From an uncultured Clostridia bacterium (lineage in GTDB: Bacteria > Bacillota > Clostridia > Oscillospirales > Acutalibacteraceae): DNA of 41,570 nt. Of this stretch, positions 8,308-15,665 are shown piece by piece. Position 1 is the first letter of the stretch. Each line of letters starts with the position of its first letter. Below the pieces are notes generated by a model. The model ran no database searches. It was not told where the DNA came from and saw only the letters and a program-made list of their open reading frames with translations. The stretch covers positions 1 through 41,570 of the forward strand of contig CANQGM010000015.1 in the NCBI GenBank assembly GCA_947623205.1, written 5' to 3'. The translations under genes and the position numbers were made by a program.

Positions 8308-8322
8308 TAAAGCAGGTGCGGT

Positions 8323-9117
8323 ATGTCCTACGGTTTTACTCCGTATGATAAAAAAAGTTATAAAGAGTCTAAAAGGCGGCGCAGACAGGCTATTATTGCG
8401 GCTGAAACAGGACGTATTCTTCCGTACGGTTCTGTAAAACGAAAGGTTATTGCCGGTGTTTTGGCTGCGGTTCTTCTCATTTTTGCTGTTGCAGCAATTT
8501 TTGCACTGACTTCTTATTTTGGTTCGTTAAACGCAGAAGATACAGATACTGTTGAGAATATTAATAACGACGAGCTGCTTGTGATAGTCAACAGACAGAA
8601 TACACTAAAAGCAGATTATGTTCCCAATCTTAAAAAGTACGGCAAAATTAAAGTAAGCAAGCTTATGTATGATGATTTATCTGAAATGATTAACGCGGCG
8701 GAGTCAGTCGGTGTGAAGCTAAAAATTAAAAGCGCGTATGTTTCATTTGATGAGCAACAGAAGATGTATGAAGAAAAGCTTGCCGAATACCTTGCAAAGC
8801 CGAATTATACTCAGGTGAGAGCACAGGCGGCTGTGCAAAAGCTTGTTCCGCGCGGAGGGCAAAGCGAGAGGCAGACAGGTCTTGTTGTTGAGTTTGATAT
8901 ATCTGATAAAAAAACAAACAGCTATCTTGAGCGCAACTGTGTAAAATACGGATTTATTCTGCGCTATCCCAAAGATAAAGAGTCGGCAACTTCAATGCTT
9001 TACGATAAATCGCTTTATCGTTATGTCGGCAAAGATAACTCTGTTAAAATGCGCTCATATGATATGTGCCTTGAAGAATATTCAAATTATTTGTCGCTGC
9101 AAAAAAATGGTGAATAA
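8323..9117 (+). CDS. VanY-like membrane protein lacking zinc ligands (pseudoenzyme)
   Basis: A 264-residue protein with a basic cytoplasmic N-terminus, one membrane helix (about 42-65) and an extracytoplasmic domain of the VanY/D-Ala-D-Ala carboxypeptidase family (about 85-255). The fold is recognisable from KIKSAYVSFDEQQKMYE, GGQSERQTGLVVEF, YGFILRYPKDKE and YRYVGK. The family metal motif SxHxxGxxxD reads S-E-R-Q-T-G-L-V-V-E here, so His becomes Arg183 and Asp becomes Glu190, and the second motif ExWH reads DKSL (228-231). All zinc-binding positions are therefore changed, and peptidase activity is unlikely. It follows thrS by 15 bases and should share the T-box transcript. It may instead bind wall peptides. 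Confidence 0.72.
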   Translation: MSYGFTPYDKKSYKESKRRRRQAIIAAETGRILPYGSVKRKVIAGVLAAVLLIFAVAAIFALTSYFGSLNAEDTDTVENINNDELLVIVNRQNTLKADYVPNLKKYGKIKVSKLMYDDLSEMINAAESVGVKLKIKSAYVSFDEQQKMYEEKLAEYLAKPNYTQVRAQAAVQKLVPRGGQSERQTGLVVEFDISDKKTNSYLERNCVKYGFILRYPKDKESATSMLYDKSLYRYVGKDNSVKMRSYDMCLEEYSNYLSLQKNGE

Positions 9118-9132
9118 AAAATTAAAAAATAC

Positions 9133-9161
9133 TTGCATTTTGCAAATAGATGTTGTATAAT
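9133..9161 (+). promoter_or_regulatory. Sigma-A promoter of rpmE
   Basis: TTGCAT (9133-9138), 17-base spacer, perfect TATAAT (9156-9161), 39 bases before the rpmE start codon. Confidence 0.8.
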
Positions 9162-9199
9162 CTATCTGTTAAATGTGTAATGTCAGGCAGGTGAAAATG

Positions 9200-9406
9200 A
9201 TGAAAGAAAATATCCATCCTAAGTATGAACAAACAACAATTACTTGTGCTTGTGGTAATGTTATTAAAACAGGCTCAACAAAAAGCGATATTCGTGTAGA
9301 AGTTTGTTCAAAATGCCACCCTTTCTTCACCGGAAAGCAAAAGCTGGTTGATACAGGCGGACGTGTTGACAGATTTAAAAAGCGTTTCGGTATGGGAGAT
9401 AAATAA
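9200..9406 (+). CDS. rpmE: Ribosomal protein L31, zinc-binding form
   Basis: A 68-residue 50S subunit protein beginning [10 protein letters not shown], the standard L31 N-terminus. ATG 9200 is chosen because AGGTGA at 9189-9194 is five bases away; an ATG three bases upstream and a longer frame from 9173 fit less well. It has the four cysteines of the zinc-containing C+ type: C16 and C18 in TCACGN and C36 and C39 in CSKCHPF. This form also acts as a zinc store in bacteria with a C- paralogue; no such paralogue is visible here. It has its own promoter and a GC-rich hairpin after it. Confidence 0.97.
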   Translation: MKENIHPKYEQTTITCACGNVIKTGSTKSDIRVEVCSKCHPFFTGKQKLVDTGGRVDRFKKRFGMGDK

Positions 9407-9424
9407 TAATTTATTGTGTAATTT

Positions 9425-9450
9425 TAAGGCGGCACGAGCGTGCCGCCTTA
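9425..9450 (+). terminator. GC-rich hairpin after rpmE
   Basis: TAAGGCGGCACG (9425-9436) with its complement (9439-9450), an almost uninterrupted stem. It lacks a clean T-run, so termination may be partial and some transcript may continue into yigZ. Confidence 0.65.
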
Positions 9451-9472
9451 CTTACTATATAGAGGTATCATT

Positions 9473-10117
9473 ATGTCTGATGAATACAAAACAGTGCTAA
9501 ATTACGCAAAAGATGAATTTGTTGAAAAGCGTTCCAGATTTATAGGCTTTTGCAAACCTGTTACAACCGAGAGCGAAGCAGTTGCTTTTATTAATGAAAA
9601 GCGCGCCGAGCACTGGAATGCCTCACATAATGTTTATGCCTATTCGCTGCGTAAAGAGAATATTATGCGTTACAGCGACGACGGAGAGCCCTCGGGAACA
9701 GCGGGAATGCCGACGCTTGATGTAATAACTAAAAATAATATTTTTGATGTTTGTATAGTTGTGACCCGATATTTCGGCGGAGTACTGCTCGGCACTGGTG
9801 GACTGGTGCGCGCATATTCGCACGGTGCTAAAATTGCGCTTGAGGCTGCAAAAATAGCTGTAATGCAAAACTGCCTTTTGTGTTCTGCAAGATGTACATA
9901 TAATCAGTACGGCAAGGTTTCATCATTAATAATTGAAAGCGGAGCAGAGATTGACGACACTGTTTATGAAACAGATGTACTTATAAAATTTCATATTCTG
10001 CCCGAGCTTCTGCCGCAGCTAAATAAACAACTTGCCGATGCAACATCGGGCTATGTACAAGCTTTCGGCGATGCTGAAAAATTTTTTGCAAAACCTATAC
10101 TGCCGCAATTAAGTTAA
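9473..10117 (+). CDS. yigZ: YigZ/IMPACT family protein
   Basis: A 214-residue member of the UPF0029/IMPACT family. The start is ATG 9473, with AGAGGT six bases before it; the longer open frame from 9440 begins inside the hairpin. The N-terminal domain carries the family blocks EKRSRFIGFCKPV, HNVYAYSL, YSDDGEPSGTAGMP and VTRYFGGVLLGTGGLVRAYS. The smaller C-terminal domain is ferredoxin-like. The eukaryotic relative IMPACT modulates translation control by GCN2, while the bacterial role is not settled. It lies just after rpmE and before dnaG. Confidence 0.93.
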   Translation: MSDEYKTVLNYAKDEFVEKRSRFIGFCKPVTTESEAVAFINEKRAEHWNASHNVYAYSLRKENIMRYSDDGEPSGTAGMPTLDVITKNNIFDVCIVVTRYFGGVLLGTGGLVRAYSHGAKIALEAAKIAVMQNCLLCSARCTYNQYGKVSSLIIESGAEIDDTVYETDVLIKFHILPELLPQLNKQLADATSGYVQAFGDAEKFFAKPILPQLS

Positions 10118-10292
10118 ATAATATTCTTATTTAATTTGGTTTTATACGTTCTGTTATAAAAGGAATTATAATCTTTATTTTTCTTCTTAAAATATCATAT
10201 TTTTTAAATATTTTTATAAATTAAAATAAATAAAGGAATATTTGAAAAAATTTCGTAAAAAGCTATTAGGAAAACAGAAAGGAGAGATTTTT

Positions 10293-12059
10293 ATGGCTTT
10301 CCCGGAAAGTTTTTTACAGGAACTCAAAATGAGAAACGATATTACCGAAATAGTTTCTGCTTATGTGGGACTGAAACGCCGAGGAAGAAATATGGTAGGT
10401 CTTTGTCCTTTCCACGGTGAAAAAACTCCTTCTTTCAATGTTTATACTGAAAACGGTTCTTTTTATTGCTTTGGCTGCGGCGTCGGCGGAGATGTAATTA
10501 CTTTCATAATGAAAATTGAAAATCTCGATTACGTAGAGGCCGTTAAGTTTCTTGCACAGCGCGCCGGAATGAATGTTCCTGAAAATTCATACGATGACAG
10601 TATGAGTAAGCTGCGCACCAGAATTTTTGAGGCAAACCGGGAGGCCGCAAGGTTTTATTACGCAACTCTCCAAACTCCACAGGGTGCTGTCGGTCTTGAA
10701 TATCTTCACCGCCGTGCATTATCGGACCGTACAATCCGTCATTTCGGACTGGGCTTTGCCGACAATGACTGGACATCTTTATGCAGACATCTTTACGATA
10801 AAGGCTTTAGAGATGATGAAATAGTTGCCGCAAATCTCGGAGTTAGGCGAAGAAATGGCGGCGGAATTTACGACCGTTTTACAAACAGGGTAATGTTTCC
10901 GATTATTGACCTTAGAGGCAACGTAGTTGCATTTGGCGGCAGAATAATGACAGATGAAAAGCCTAAATATCTCAACACCTCCGACACGCCCGTTTTTAAA
11001 AAGAGCACAAATCTTTTTTCACTGAACAATGCTAAAAATTCCGGGTCGCGCACACTTATATTGTGTGAAGGCTATATGGATGTTATTACGTTAAATCAGG
11101 CAGGATTTACAAATGCAGTTGCTACTCTCGGCACAGCTTTGACAAGCGAGCAGGCAATGCTTATGAAGCGTTATGCAGATGAGATCGTAATTTGTTACGA
11201 TTCCGATGAAGCCGGACAAAAAGCTACCGCAAGGGCAATATCAATTTTGCGTAATGCAGGTGTTCTGATTCGTGTTTTATCTGTTCCAAGCGGAAAAGAC
11301 CCTGACGAATTTATAAAGTCAAAGGGCAAGGACGGTCCTGCGGCATTTAAGGCGATTATTGAAAAGAGCGGCAATGACGTTGAGTATCGTTTAAGTAAGC
11401 TCAGGCAGTTGTACAATGCGGAAACAACCGACGGAAAGGTCGCTTATCTTAATGAGGCTGCAAGAGTTGTTTCAACAATCAGCAGTCCGATTGAGCGTGA
11501 TGTTTACGCAACTAAAATATGTAATGAACTCGGTATAGACAAAGGTGCGTTTAATCAGCAGATGTCACGTATTTTGCACAGTTCAAACCGTGAAGCGGCA
11601 AAAAAGGAAATCAGGCAAATTCAAACTGATTTAAGCGGAAGAAACGATAAAATAAATACCGAACACTACAAAAAACCGCGCAGTTCAAGTGCCGAGGAAG
11701 CACTTGTGGTGTATCTGATAAATAATTCTGATTGTGCAAACGAAATATCAGAAAAAGTAAAACCGGAGCAATTTCAAAATTTATTTATAAGACGCTATTA
11801 TGAATATGTTTTAAATCGAATTGAAAATGGACTTGAACCTCTAACAAATTTAGCTGCTGATTTTACAGCTGACGAGGTATCAAAACTTTATGAGCTTATG
11901 TCTCGGTCAATTCCGGCAGCGTCTAATACTGACGCGATGAGGGAGTACATAAAAGTAATTAATGAGGAAAGCACTAAGCTGACAGCCGATGATGTGAAAT
12001 CGTTATCAGATGAGGAGCTTAAAGTTTATATAGATAAAATAAGGAAAAACAAGCAATAG
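10293..12059 (+). CDS. dnaG: DNA primase
   Basis: A 588-residue primase that makes RNA primers at the replication fork. ATG 10293 is chosen because AAGGAGAG precedes it and [17 protein letters not shown] is the family N-terminus; an in-frame TTG at 10242 has no ribosome site. The CHC2 zinc finger uses C38, H41, C59 and C62 (CPFH and CFGC). The catalytic TOPRIM domain is seen in [15 protein letters not shown] and [12 protein letters not shown]. The C-terminal DnaB-binding region is shorter and divergent, as usual in Clostridia. The next gene, rpoD, follows after 22 bases, the classic dnaG-rpoD arrangement. Confidence 0.97.
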   Translation: MAFPESFLQELKMRNDITEIVSAYVGLKRRGRNMVGLCPFHGEKTPSFNVYTENGSFYCFGCGVGGDVITFIMKIENLDYVEAVKFLAQRAGMNVPENSYDDSMSKLRTRIFEANREAARFYYATLQTPQGAVGLEYLHRRALSDRTIRHFGLGFADNDWTSLCRHLYDKGFRDDEIVAANLGVRRRNGGGIYDRFTNRVMFPIIDLRGNVVAFGGRIMTDEKPKYLNTSDTPVFKKSTNLFSLNNAKNSGSRTLILCEGYMDVITLNQAGFTNAVATLGTALTSEQAMLMKRYADEIVICYDSDEAGQKATARAISILRNAGVLIRVLSVPSGKDPDEFIKSKGKDGPAAFKAIIEKSGNDVEYRLSKLRQLYNAETTDGKVAYLNEAARVVSTISSPIERDVYATKICNELGIDKGAFNQQMSRILHSSNREAAKKEIRQIQTDLSGRNDKINTEHYKKPRSSSAEEALVVYLINNSDCANEISEKVKPEQFQNLFIRRYYEYVLNRIENGLEPLTNLAADFTADEVSKLYELMSRSIPAASNTDAMREYIKVINEESTKLTADDVKSLSDEELKVYIDKIRKNKQ

Positions 12060-12081
12060 ATACAGGAAAGGAAAGTATAAT

Positions 12082-13185
12082 ATGCCAGCACCACAGGATA
12101 AAAAAACGGTAATAAAGGACCTTCTTGAACTTGGCAAGCAAAAGGGGCAGCTTACCAATCAAGATATACTGGACGCAATCGGAGAAATTGATTTTGAACC
12201 CGAACAGCTTGAAAAACTTTACGATACTATTGAAACCCAGGGAATCGAAATTGTTGAGGATTTGGGGGATATAAAATTTGAAGATATTAATATAGGCTTT
12301 GATGATAATAAAGAAGACGATTCAGATATTTCTGATCTTTCCGAAGCGAGCGTAACAATAGATGACCCCGTTAAAGTATATCTTAAAGAAATAGGACGTG
12401 TCCCGCTGCTTTCATCTGATGAAGAAATAGAGCTTGCAATCAAAATATCCGAAGGCGATGTTTATGCAAAACAAAGGCTTTCAGAGGCTAATCTGCGTCT
12501 TGTCGTAAGCATTGCAAAGCGTTATCTCGGCAGAGGAATGCAGTTTCTTGATTTAATTCAGGAGGGTAACCTTGGTCTTATTAAGGCAGTTGAAAAATTT
12601 GACTACACAAAGGGTTTTAAATTTTCAACTTATGCCACTTGGTGGATAAGGCAGGCCATTACCCGCGCTATTGCCGACCAGGCGCGCACTATCCGTATTC
12701 CTGTTCATATGGTTGAAACGATAAACAAGGTAAAAAAGGTTCAAAGTCAGCTTCTTCATCAAAACGGACATGAGCCTTCTGCCGACGAAATTGCTATTGA
12801 AATTGATATGCCTGTTGACAAGGTGCGTGAAATCATGCGCGTGGCACAGGAACCTGTTTCTCTTGAAACACCTATTGGAGAGGAAGAGGACAGCCACCTT
12901 GGCGATTTTATTCCCGACAACGATGCTCCCGCTCCGGCGGACGCAGCGTCTCATACAATGCTACGCGAGCAGCTGTCCGATGTTTTGTCAACTCTTACGC
13001 CGCGTGAAGAAAAGGTTTTAAGACTGCGTTTCGGACTTGAGGACGGCAGAAGCAGAACTCTTGAAGAAGTTGGAAGAGAGTTCAATGTAACCCGAGAACG
13101 TATTCGTCAAATTGAAGCAAAGGCTTTACGAAAGCTGCGCCATCCCTCAAGAAGCAGAAAACTTAAGGATTATTTAGATTATTAA
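12082..13185 (+). CDS. rpoD: RNA polymerase primary sigma factor (SigA)
   Basis: A 367-residue housekeeping sigma factor. Region 1.1 occupies the acidic N-terminus, region 1.2 begins [18 protein letters not shown], and region 2 contains [32 protein letters not shown] and the -10-reading [14 protein letters not shown]. Region 3 follows, and region 4 has [14 protein letters not shown] with the -35-reading helix [24 protein letters not shown] lies before the ATG. Cotranscribed with dnaG and probably with the small zincin gene downstream. The sigma-A promoters described in this window would be its targets. Confidence 0.98.
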   Translation: MPAPQDKKTVIKDLLELGKQKGQLTNQDILDAIGEIDFEPEQLEKLYDTIETQGIEIVEDLGDIKFEDINIGFDDNKEDDSDISDLSEASVTIDDPVKVYLKEIGRVPLLSSDEEIELAIKISEGDVYAKQRLSEANLRLVVSIAKRYLGRGMQFLDLIQEGNLGLIKAVEKFDYTKGFKFSTYATWWIRQAITRAIADQARTIRIPVHMVETINKVKKVQSQLLHQNGHEPSADEIAIEIDMPVDKVREIMRVAQEPVSLETPIGEEEDSHLGDFIPDNDAPAPADAASHTMLREQLSDVLSTLTPREEKVLRLRFGLEDGRSRTLEEVGREFNVTRERIRQIEAKALRKLRHPSRSRKLKDYLDY

Positions 13186-13202
13186 TTAATGAGTGTATTT
13201 AT

Positions 13203-13577
13203 ATGATTACATTTGAAGAATGCGGCCGAATACTTGATGAAATAGCAGATTCAATGCCCTATGAGCTTTTTCGTGAGCTGAACGGAGGAATTTCACTTTT
13301 GCCGCAGCAAAAATTGCATCCAAAGGCAGTAGACAACGATTTATTTATTCTTGGCGAGTACATACGCAATTCTCTTGGCAACGCTATTGTATTCTATTAC
13401 GGTTCAATTAACAGAGTTTTCGGACATCTCAATTACTGCGAGCTTTATAAACAGCTTACCAAAATTATGCGCCATGAAGTGCGTCATCATAACGAATATC
13501 TTGCCGGCTGTGATGACCTCGGGGTTTATGACAAAGAGCAAATTGAAAATTACTTAAAACGAAAAGGTATAGAATAA
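13203..13577 (+). CDS. Small zincin-like metallopeptidase family protein
   Basis: A 124-residue protein with the zinc-protease motif HExxHH at residues 91-96 (HEVRHH) near the C-terminus, the layout of the short cytoplasmic Zincin_1/metallopeptidase family protein group. The preceding FYYGSINRVFG probably forms the edge strand and substrate cleft. A third zinc ligand is not certain. Members of this family are widely found but have no settled substrate. It begins 17 bases after rpoD and is likely the last gene of the dnaG-rpoD transcript, ended by the hairpin at 13587. Confidence 0.75.
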   Translation: MITFEECGRILDEIADSMPYELFRELNGGISLLPQQKLHPKAVDNDLFILGEYIRNSLGNAIVFYYGSINRVFGHLNYCELYKQLTKIMRHEVRHHNEYLAGCDDLGVYDKEQIENYLKRKGIE

Positions 13578-13586
13578 TATGTAATA

Positions 13587-13617
13587 AAACGGACTGAGTA
13601 AATCAGTCCGTTTATTT
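13587..13617. terminator. Shared terminator between the zincin gene and the LysM gene
   Basis: AAACGGACTGA (13587-13597) and TCAGTCCGTTT (13603-13613), 11-bp stem, five-base loop, T-rich 3' side and A-rich 5' side. It can stop both converging transcripts. Confidence 0.85.
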
Positions 13618-13632
13618 ATGCAAATTGTAAAT

Positions 13633-13938
13633 TTACATTACTCTTATAACCTGACCCGGATAGATGATGTTAGGATTACCCATGCCGTTTAAATCCATAA
13701 TTGCGTCTATTGTTGTGCTGTTCTTTTGAGCAATGCTCCACAATGTGTCACCGGGGCGCGTAACATAATACTGGTTAGGCATACTATCGGCAGGTATAGT
13801 AAGGGTCTGACCTACGTAAAGTGAATTTGGGTCTTGAATGTTGTTATATTTCAGAATATCGTTAATCGATGTCCGGAAAAACTGTGCAATTCCAAACAGT
13901 GTGTTTCCCGGACGAACGGTATATTGAACAAGTTCCAT
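13633..13938 (-). CDS. Two-LysM-domain protein without a signal peptide
   Basis: A 101-residue protein made almost wholly of two LysM modules: residues about 5-48 (YTVRPGNTLFGIAQFF to VGQTLTIP) and about 56-101 (YYVTRPGDTLWSIAQKN to PGQVIRVM). LysM binds N-acetylglucosamine polymers such as peptidoglycan. The ATG at 13938 has AAAGGAGG in front, so the longer frame to 13995 is rejected. There is no signal peptide or membrane helix, so it should stay in the cytoplasm or, in a mother cell, coat the forespore cortex as some LysM spore-coat proteins do. The spore role is inference. Confidence 0.88.
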   Translation of the reverse strand: MELVQYTVRPGNTLFGIAQFFRTSINDILKYNNIQDPNSLYVGQTLTIPADSMPNQYYVTRPGDTLWSIAQKNSTTIDAIMDLNGMGNPNIIYPGQVIRVM

Positions 13939-13988
13939 GTTTATCCTCCTTTTTTTATTTATTAATAATATATGTAGTGTTTTATTTC

Positions 13989-14018
13989 TTGACACTAATG
14001 TGAATAATTTTGTATTTA
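13989..14018 (+). promoter_or_regulatory. Possible sigma-A promoter of eno
   Basis: TTGACA (13989-13994), 18-base spacer, TATTTA (14013-14018). The -35 is perfect and the -10 weak. The leader to the enolase start would be about 160 bases and contains an imperfect hairpin at 14110-14138. Confidence 0.4.
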
Positions 14019-14109
14019 CACGGAAAAATATATGCAGAGGTAACGGCGTAAAAACTTATGCTGTTTGTTATATGTTCGTGTCACAGTACATGGCACGAGT
14101 TTACGCTAT

Positions 14110-14138
14110 ACGCTTTGTTCGCTCATAGACAAAAGCGT
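14110..14138 (+). other. Imperfect hairpin in the eno leader
   Basis: ACGCTTTGT (14110-14118) pairs with ACAAAAGCGT (14129-14138) with one bulged A, followed by GTTTT. It may be a weak attenuator. No known riboswitch pattern is recognised in this 170-base leader. Confidence 0.25.
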
Positions 14139-14186
14139 GCGTCTGTTTTAAATTAATATTTGTGGGCAGAAAGGCTATGGAAATTA

Positions 14187-15449
14187 ATGAAAACAGTAAT
14201 TGATACCATCATCGGCAGAGAAATAATTGATTCCAGGGGCAATCCGACAGTAGAGGCGGAAGTAGGTCTTACTGACGGAACATATGCAAAAGCTTCCGTT
14301 CCTTCGGGAGCATCGACAGGAGCTTTTGAGGCGCTTGAACTGCGTGATAATGAAGAAAACCGCTATATGGGTAAGGGAGTGTCAAAAGCAGTTAATAATA
14401 TAAACAAAAGTATTGCTTCTGCGCTTTGCGGAGATTCTCCGTTTGACCAGTGCGCAATAGACAAAAAAATGCTTGAGCTTGACGGAACAACAAATAAAGA
14501 AAATCTTGGAGCCAATGCTATTCTTGCCGTTTCTCTTGCATGTGCAAAAGCAGCGGCAAAGCACTTTAAATTACCGCTCTTTCGCTATATAGGGGGCACA
14601 TTTACTGCTTTAATGCCCGTTCCTATGATGAACATTTTAAACGGCGGAGCACACGCAACAAATAATATAGATATTCAGGAGTTTATGATAATGCCGACAG
14701 GTGCAAAGTCCTTTTCCGAAGGACTTCGTCAGTGCTGTGAAATTTATCATACGCTCGGCAAACTTCTAAAAAAGAATAATATGGCTACTGCCGTAGGCGA
14801 TGAGGGAGGATATGCTCCTAACCTTGATTCTGACGAAGAAGCGATTGAACTTATAATAAGAGCAATTGAGATGGCAGGATATAATACCGATAATACAAAA
14901 ATAGCGCTTGACGCCGCGTCATCCGAGTGGTACCGAGAGGGAATTTATAAGCTGCCCAAAAGGGGAGCAGAACTTAGCTCGGAAAAGTTAATAGAATATT
15001 TTGAAAATCTTTCGTCGAAATATCCTATAATATCTATTGAGGATCCATTATCGGAGTATGACTGGGACGGATGGACAAAAATTACAGAGAGGATAGGCAA
15101 AAAGGTTCAAATAGTCGGAGATGATTTATTTGTTACAAATACAGCCCGACTCAAAAAGGGAATTGAGATAGGAGCAGGAAATTCAATTCTTGTTAAAATA
15201 AATCAAATAGGAACGCTTACCGAAACACTTGATGCAATACAAACTGCACAAAAGGCAGGATACAACGCCATAATTTCACACAGAAGCGGAGAAACCGAGG
15301 ATACAACAATTGCCGATATTGCCGTTGCGGTAAATGCAGGACAAATAAAAACAGGCGCTCCCTGCCGCACCGACCGTGTAAGTAAATATAACCGATTGCT
15401 TCGTATAGAAAGCGCAATTATTAATACTGCGCGTTACGGACTTAAATAA
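14187..15449 (+). CDS. eno: Enolase (phosphopyruvate hydratase)
   Basis: A 420-residue glycolytic enzyme converting 2-phosphoglycerate to phosphoenolpyruvate in the cytoplasm. Family blocks are [102 protein letters not shown] and [18 protein letters not shown], covering the Mg2+ ligands (Asp, Glu, Asp) and the catalytic Lys and His. ATG 14187 matches the usual MKTVID-type start; AGAAAGG is 12 bases away, a rather long spacing, and the longer TTG frame from 14160 has no family similarity. A hairpin follows. Confidence 0.97.
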   Translation: MKTVIDTIIGREIIDSRGNPTVEAEVGLTDGTYAKASVPSGASTGAFEALELRDNEENRYMGKGVSKAVNNINKSIASALCGDSPFDQCAIDKKMLELDGTTNKENLGANAILAVSLACAKAAAKHFKLPLFRYIGGTFTALMPVPMMNILNGGAHATNNIDIQEFMIMPTGAKSFSEGLRQCCEIYHTLGKLLKKNNMATAVGDEGGYAPNLDSDEEAIELIIRAIEMAGYNTDNTKIALDAASSEWYREGIYKLPKRGAELSSEKLIEYFENLSSKYPIISIEDPLSEYDWDGWTKITERIGKKVQIVGDDLFVTNTARLKKGIEIGAGNSILVKINQIGTLTETLDAIQTAQKAGYNAIISHRSGETEDTTIADIAVAVNAGQIKTGAPCRTDRVSKYNRLLRIESAIINTARYGLK

Positions 15450-15457
15450 TATATATG

Positions 15458-15494
15458 GTTCTGTGATTTAGATCACAGAACTCTACATATTTTT
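15458..15494 (+). terminator. Terminator of eno
   Basis: GTTCTGTGAT (15458-15467) and ATCACAGAAC (15472-15481), four-base loop, followed shortly by a T-run. Confidence 0.8.
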
Positions 15495-15569
15495 AAATTG
15501 TCAAATATTGAAAATAAGTTCGGCATATTACACATAATTAACAACAAAATTTCTACATTAAAAATGGTC

Positions 15570-15599
15570 TTGATAATAAAGATAGTTCTAAATTAGAAT
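15570..15599 (+). promoter_or_regulatory. Possible promoter of the first pullulanase gene
   Basis: TTGATA (15570-15575), 18-base spacer, TAGAAT (15594-15599). Moderate match. Another A/T-rich -10-like TAAAAT lies nearer the gene without a good -35. Confidence 0.35.
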
Positions 15600-15665
15600 T
15601 AAAAAGTGTTGTAGGATATGATAAAATAATCTAAATGGAATGCTATGAGTCAGGGGGCATTTTGA

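Noticed and set aside
10242..10292. 17-residue N-terminal extension of DnaG
   Set aside because: It would start at TTG without a ribosome site, while ATG 10293 has AAGGAGAG and begins the conserved part.
13937..14128. 63-residue plus-strand ORF between the LysM gene and eno
   Set aside because: It begins at an ATG antisense to the LysM ribosome site, lacks its own site, and covers the likely eno promoter and leader.
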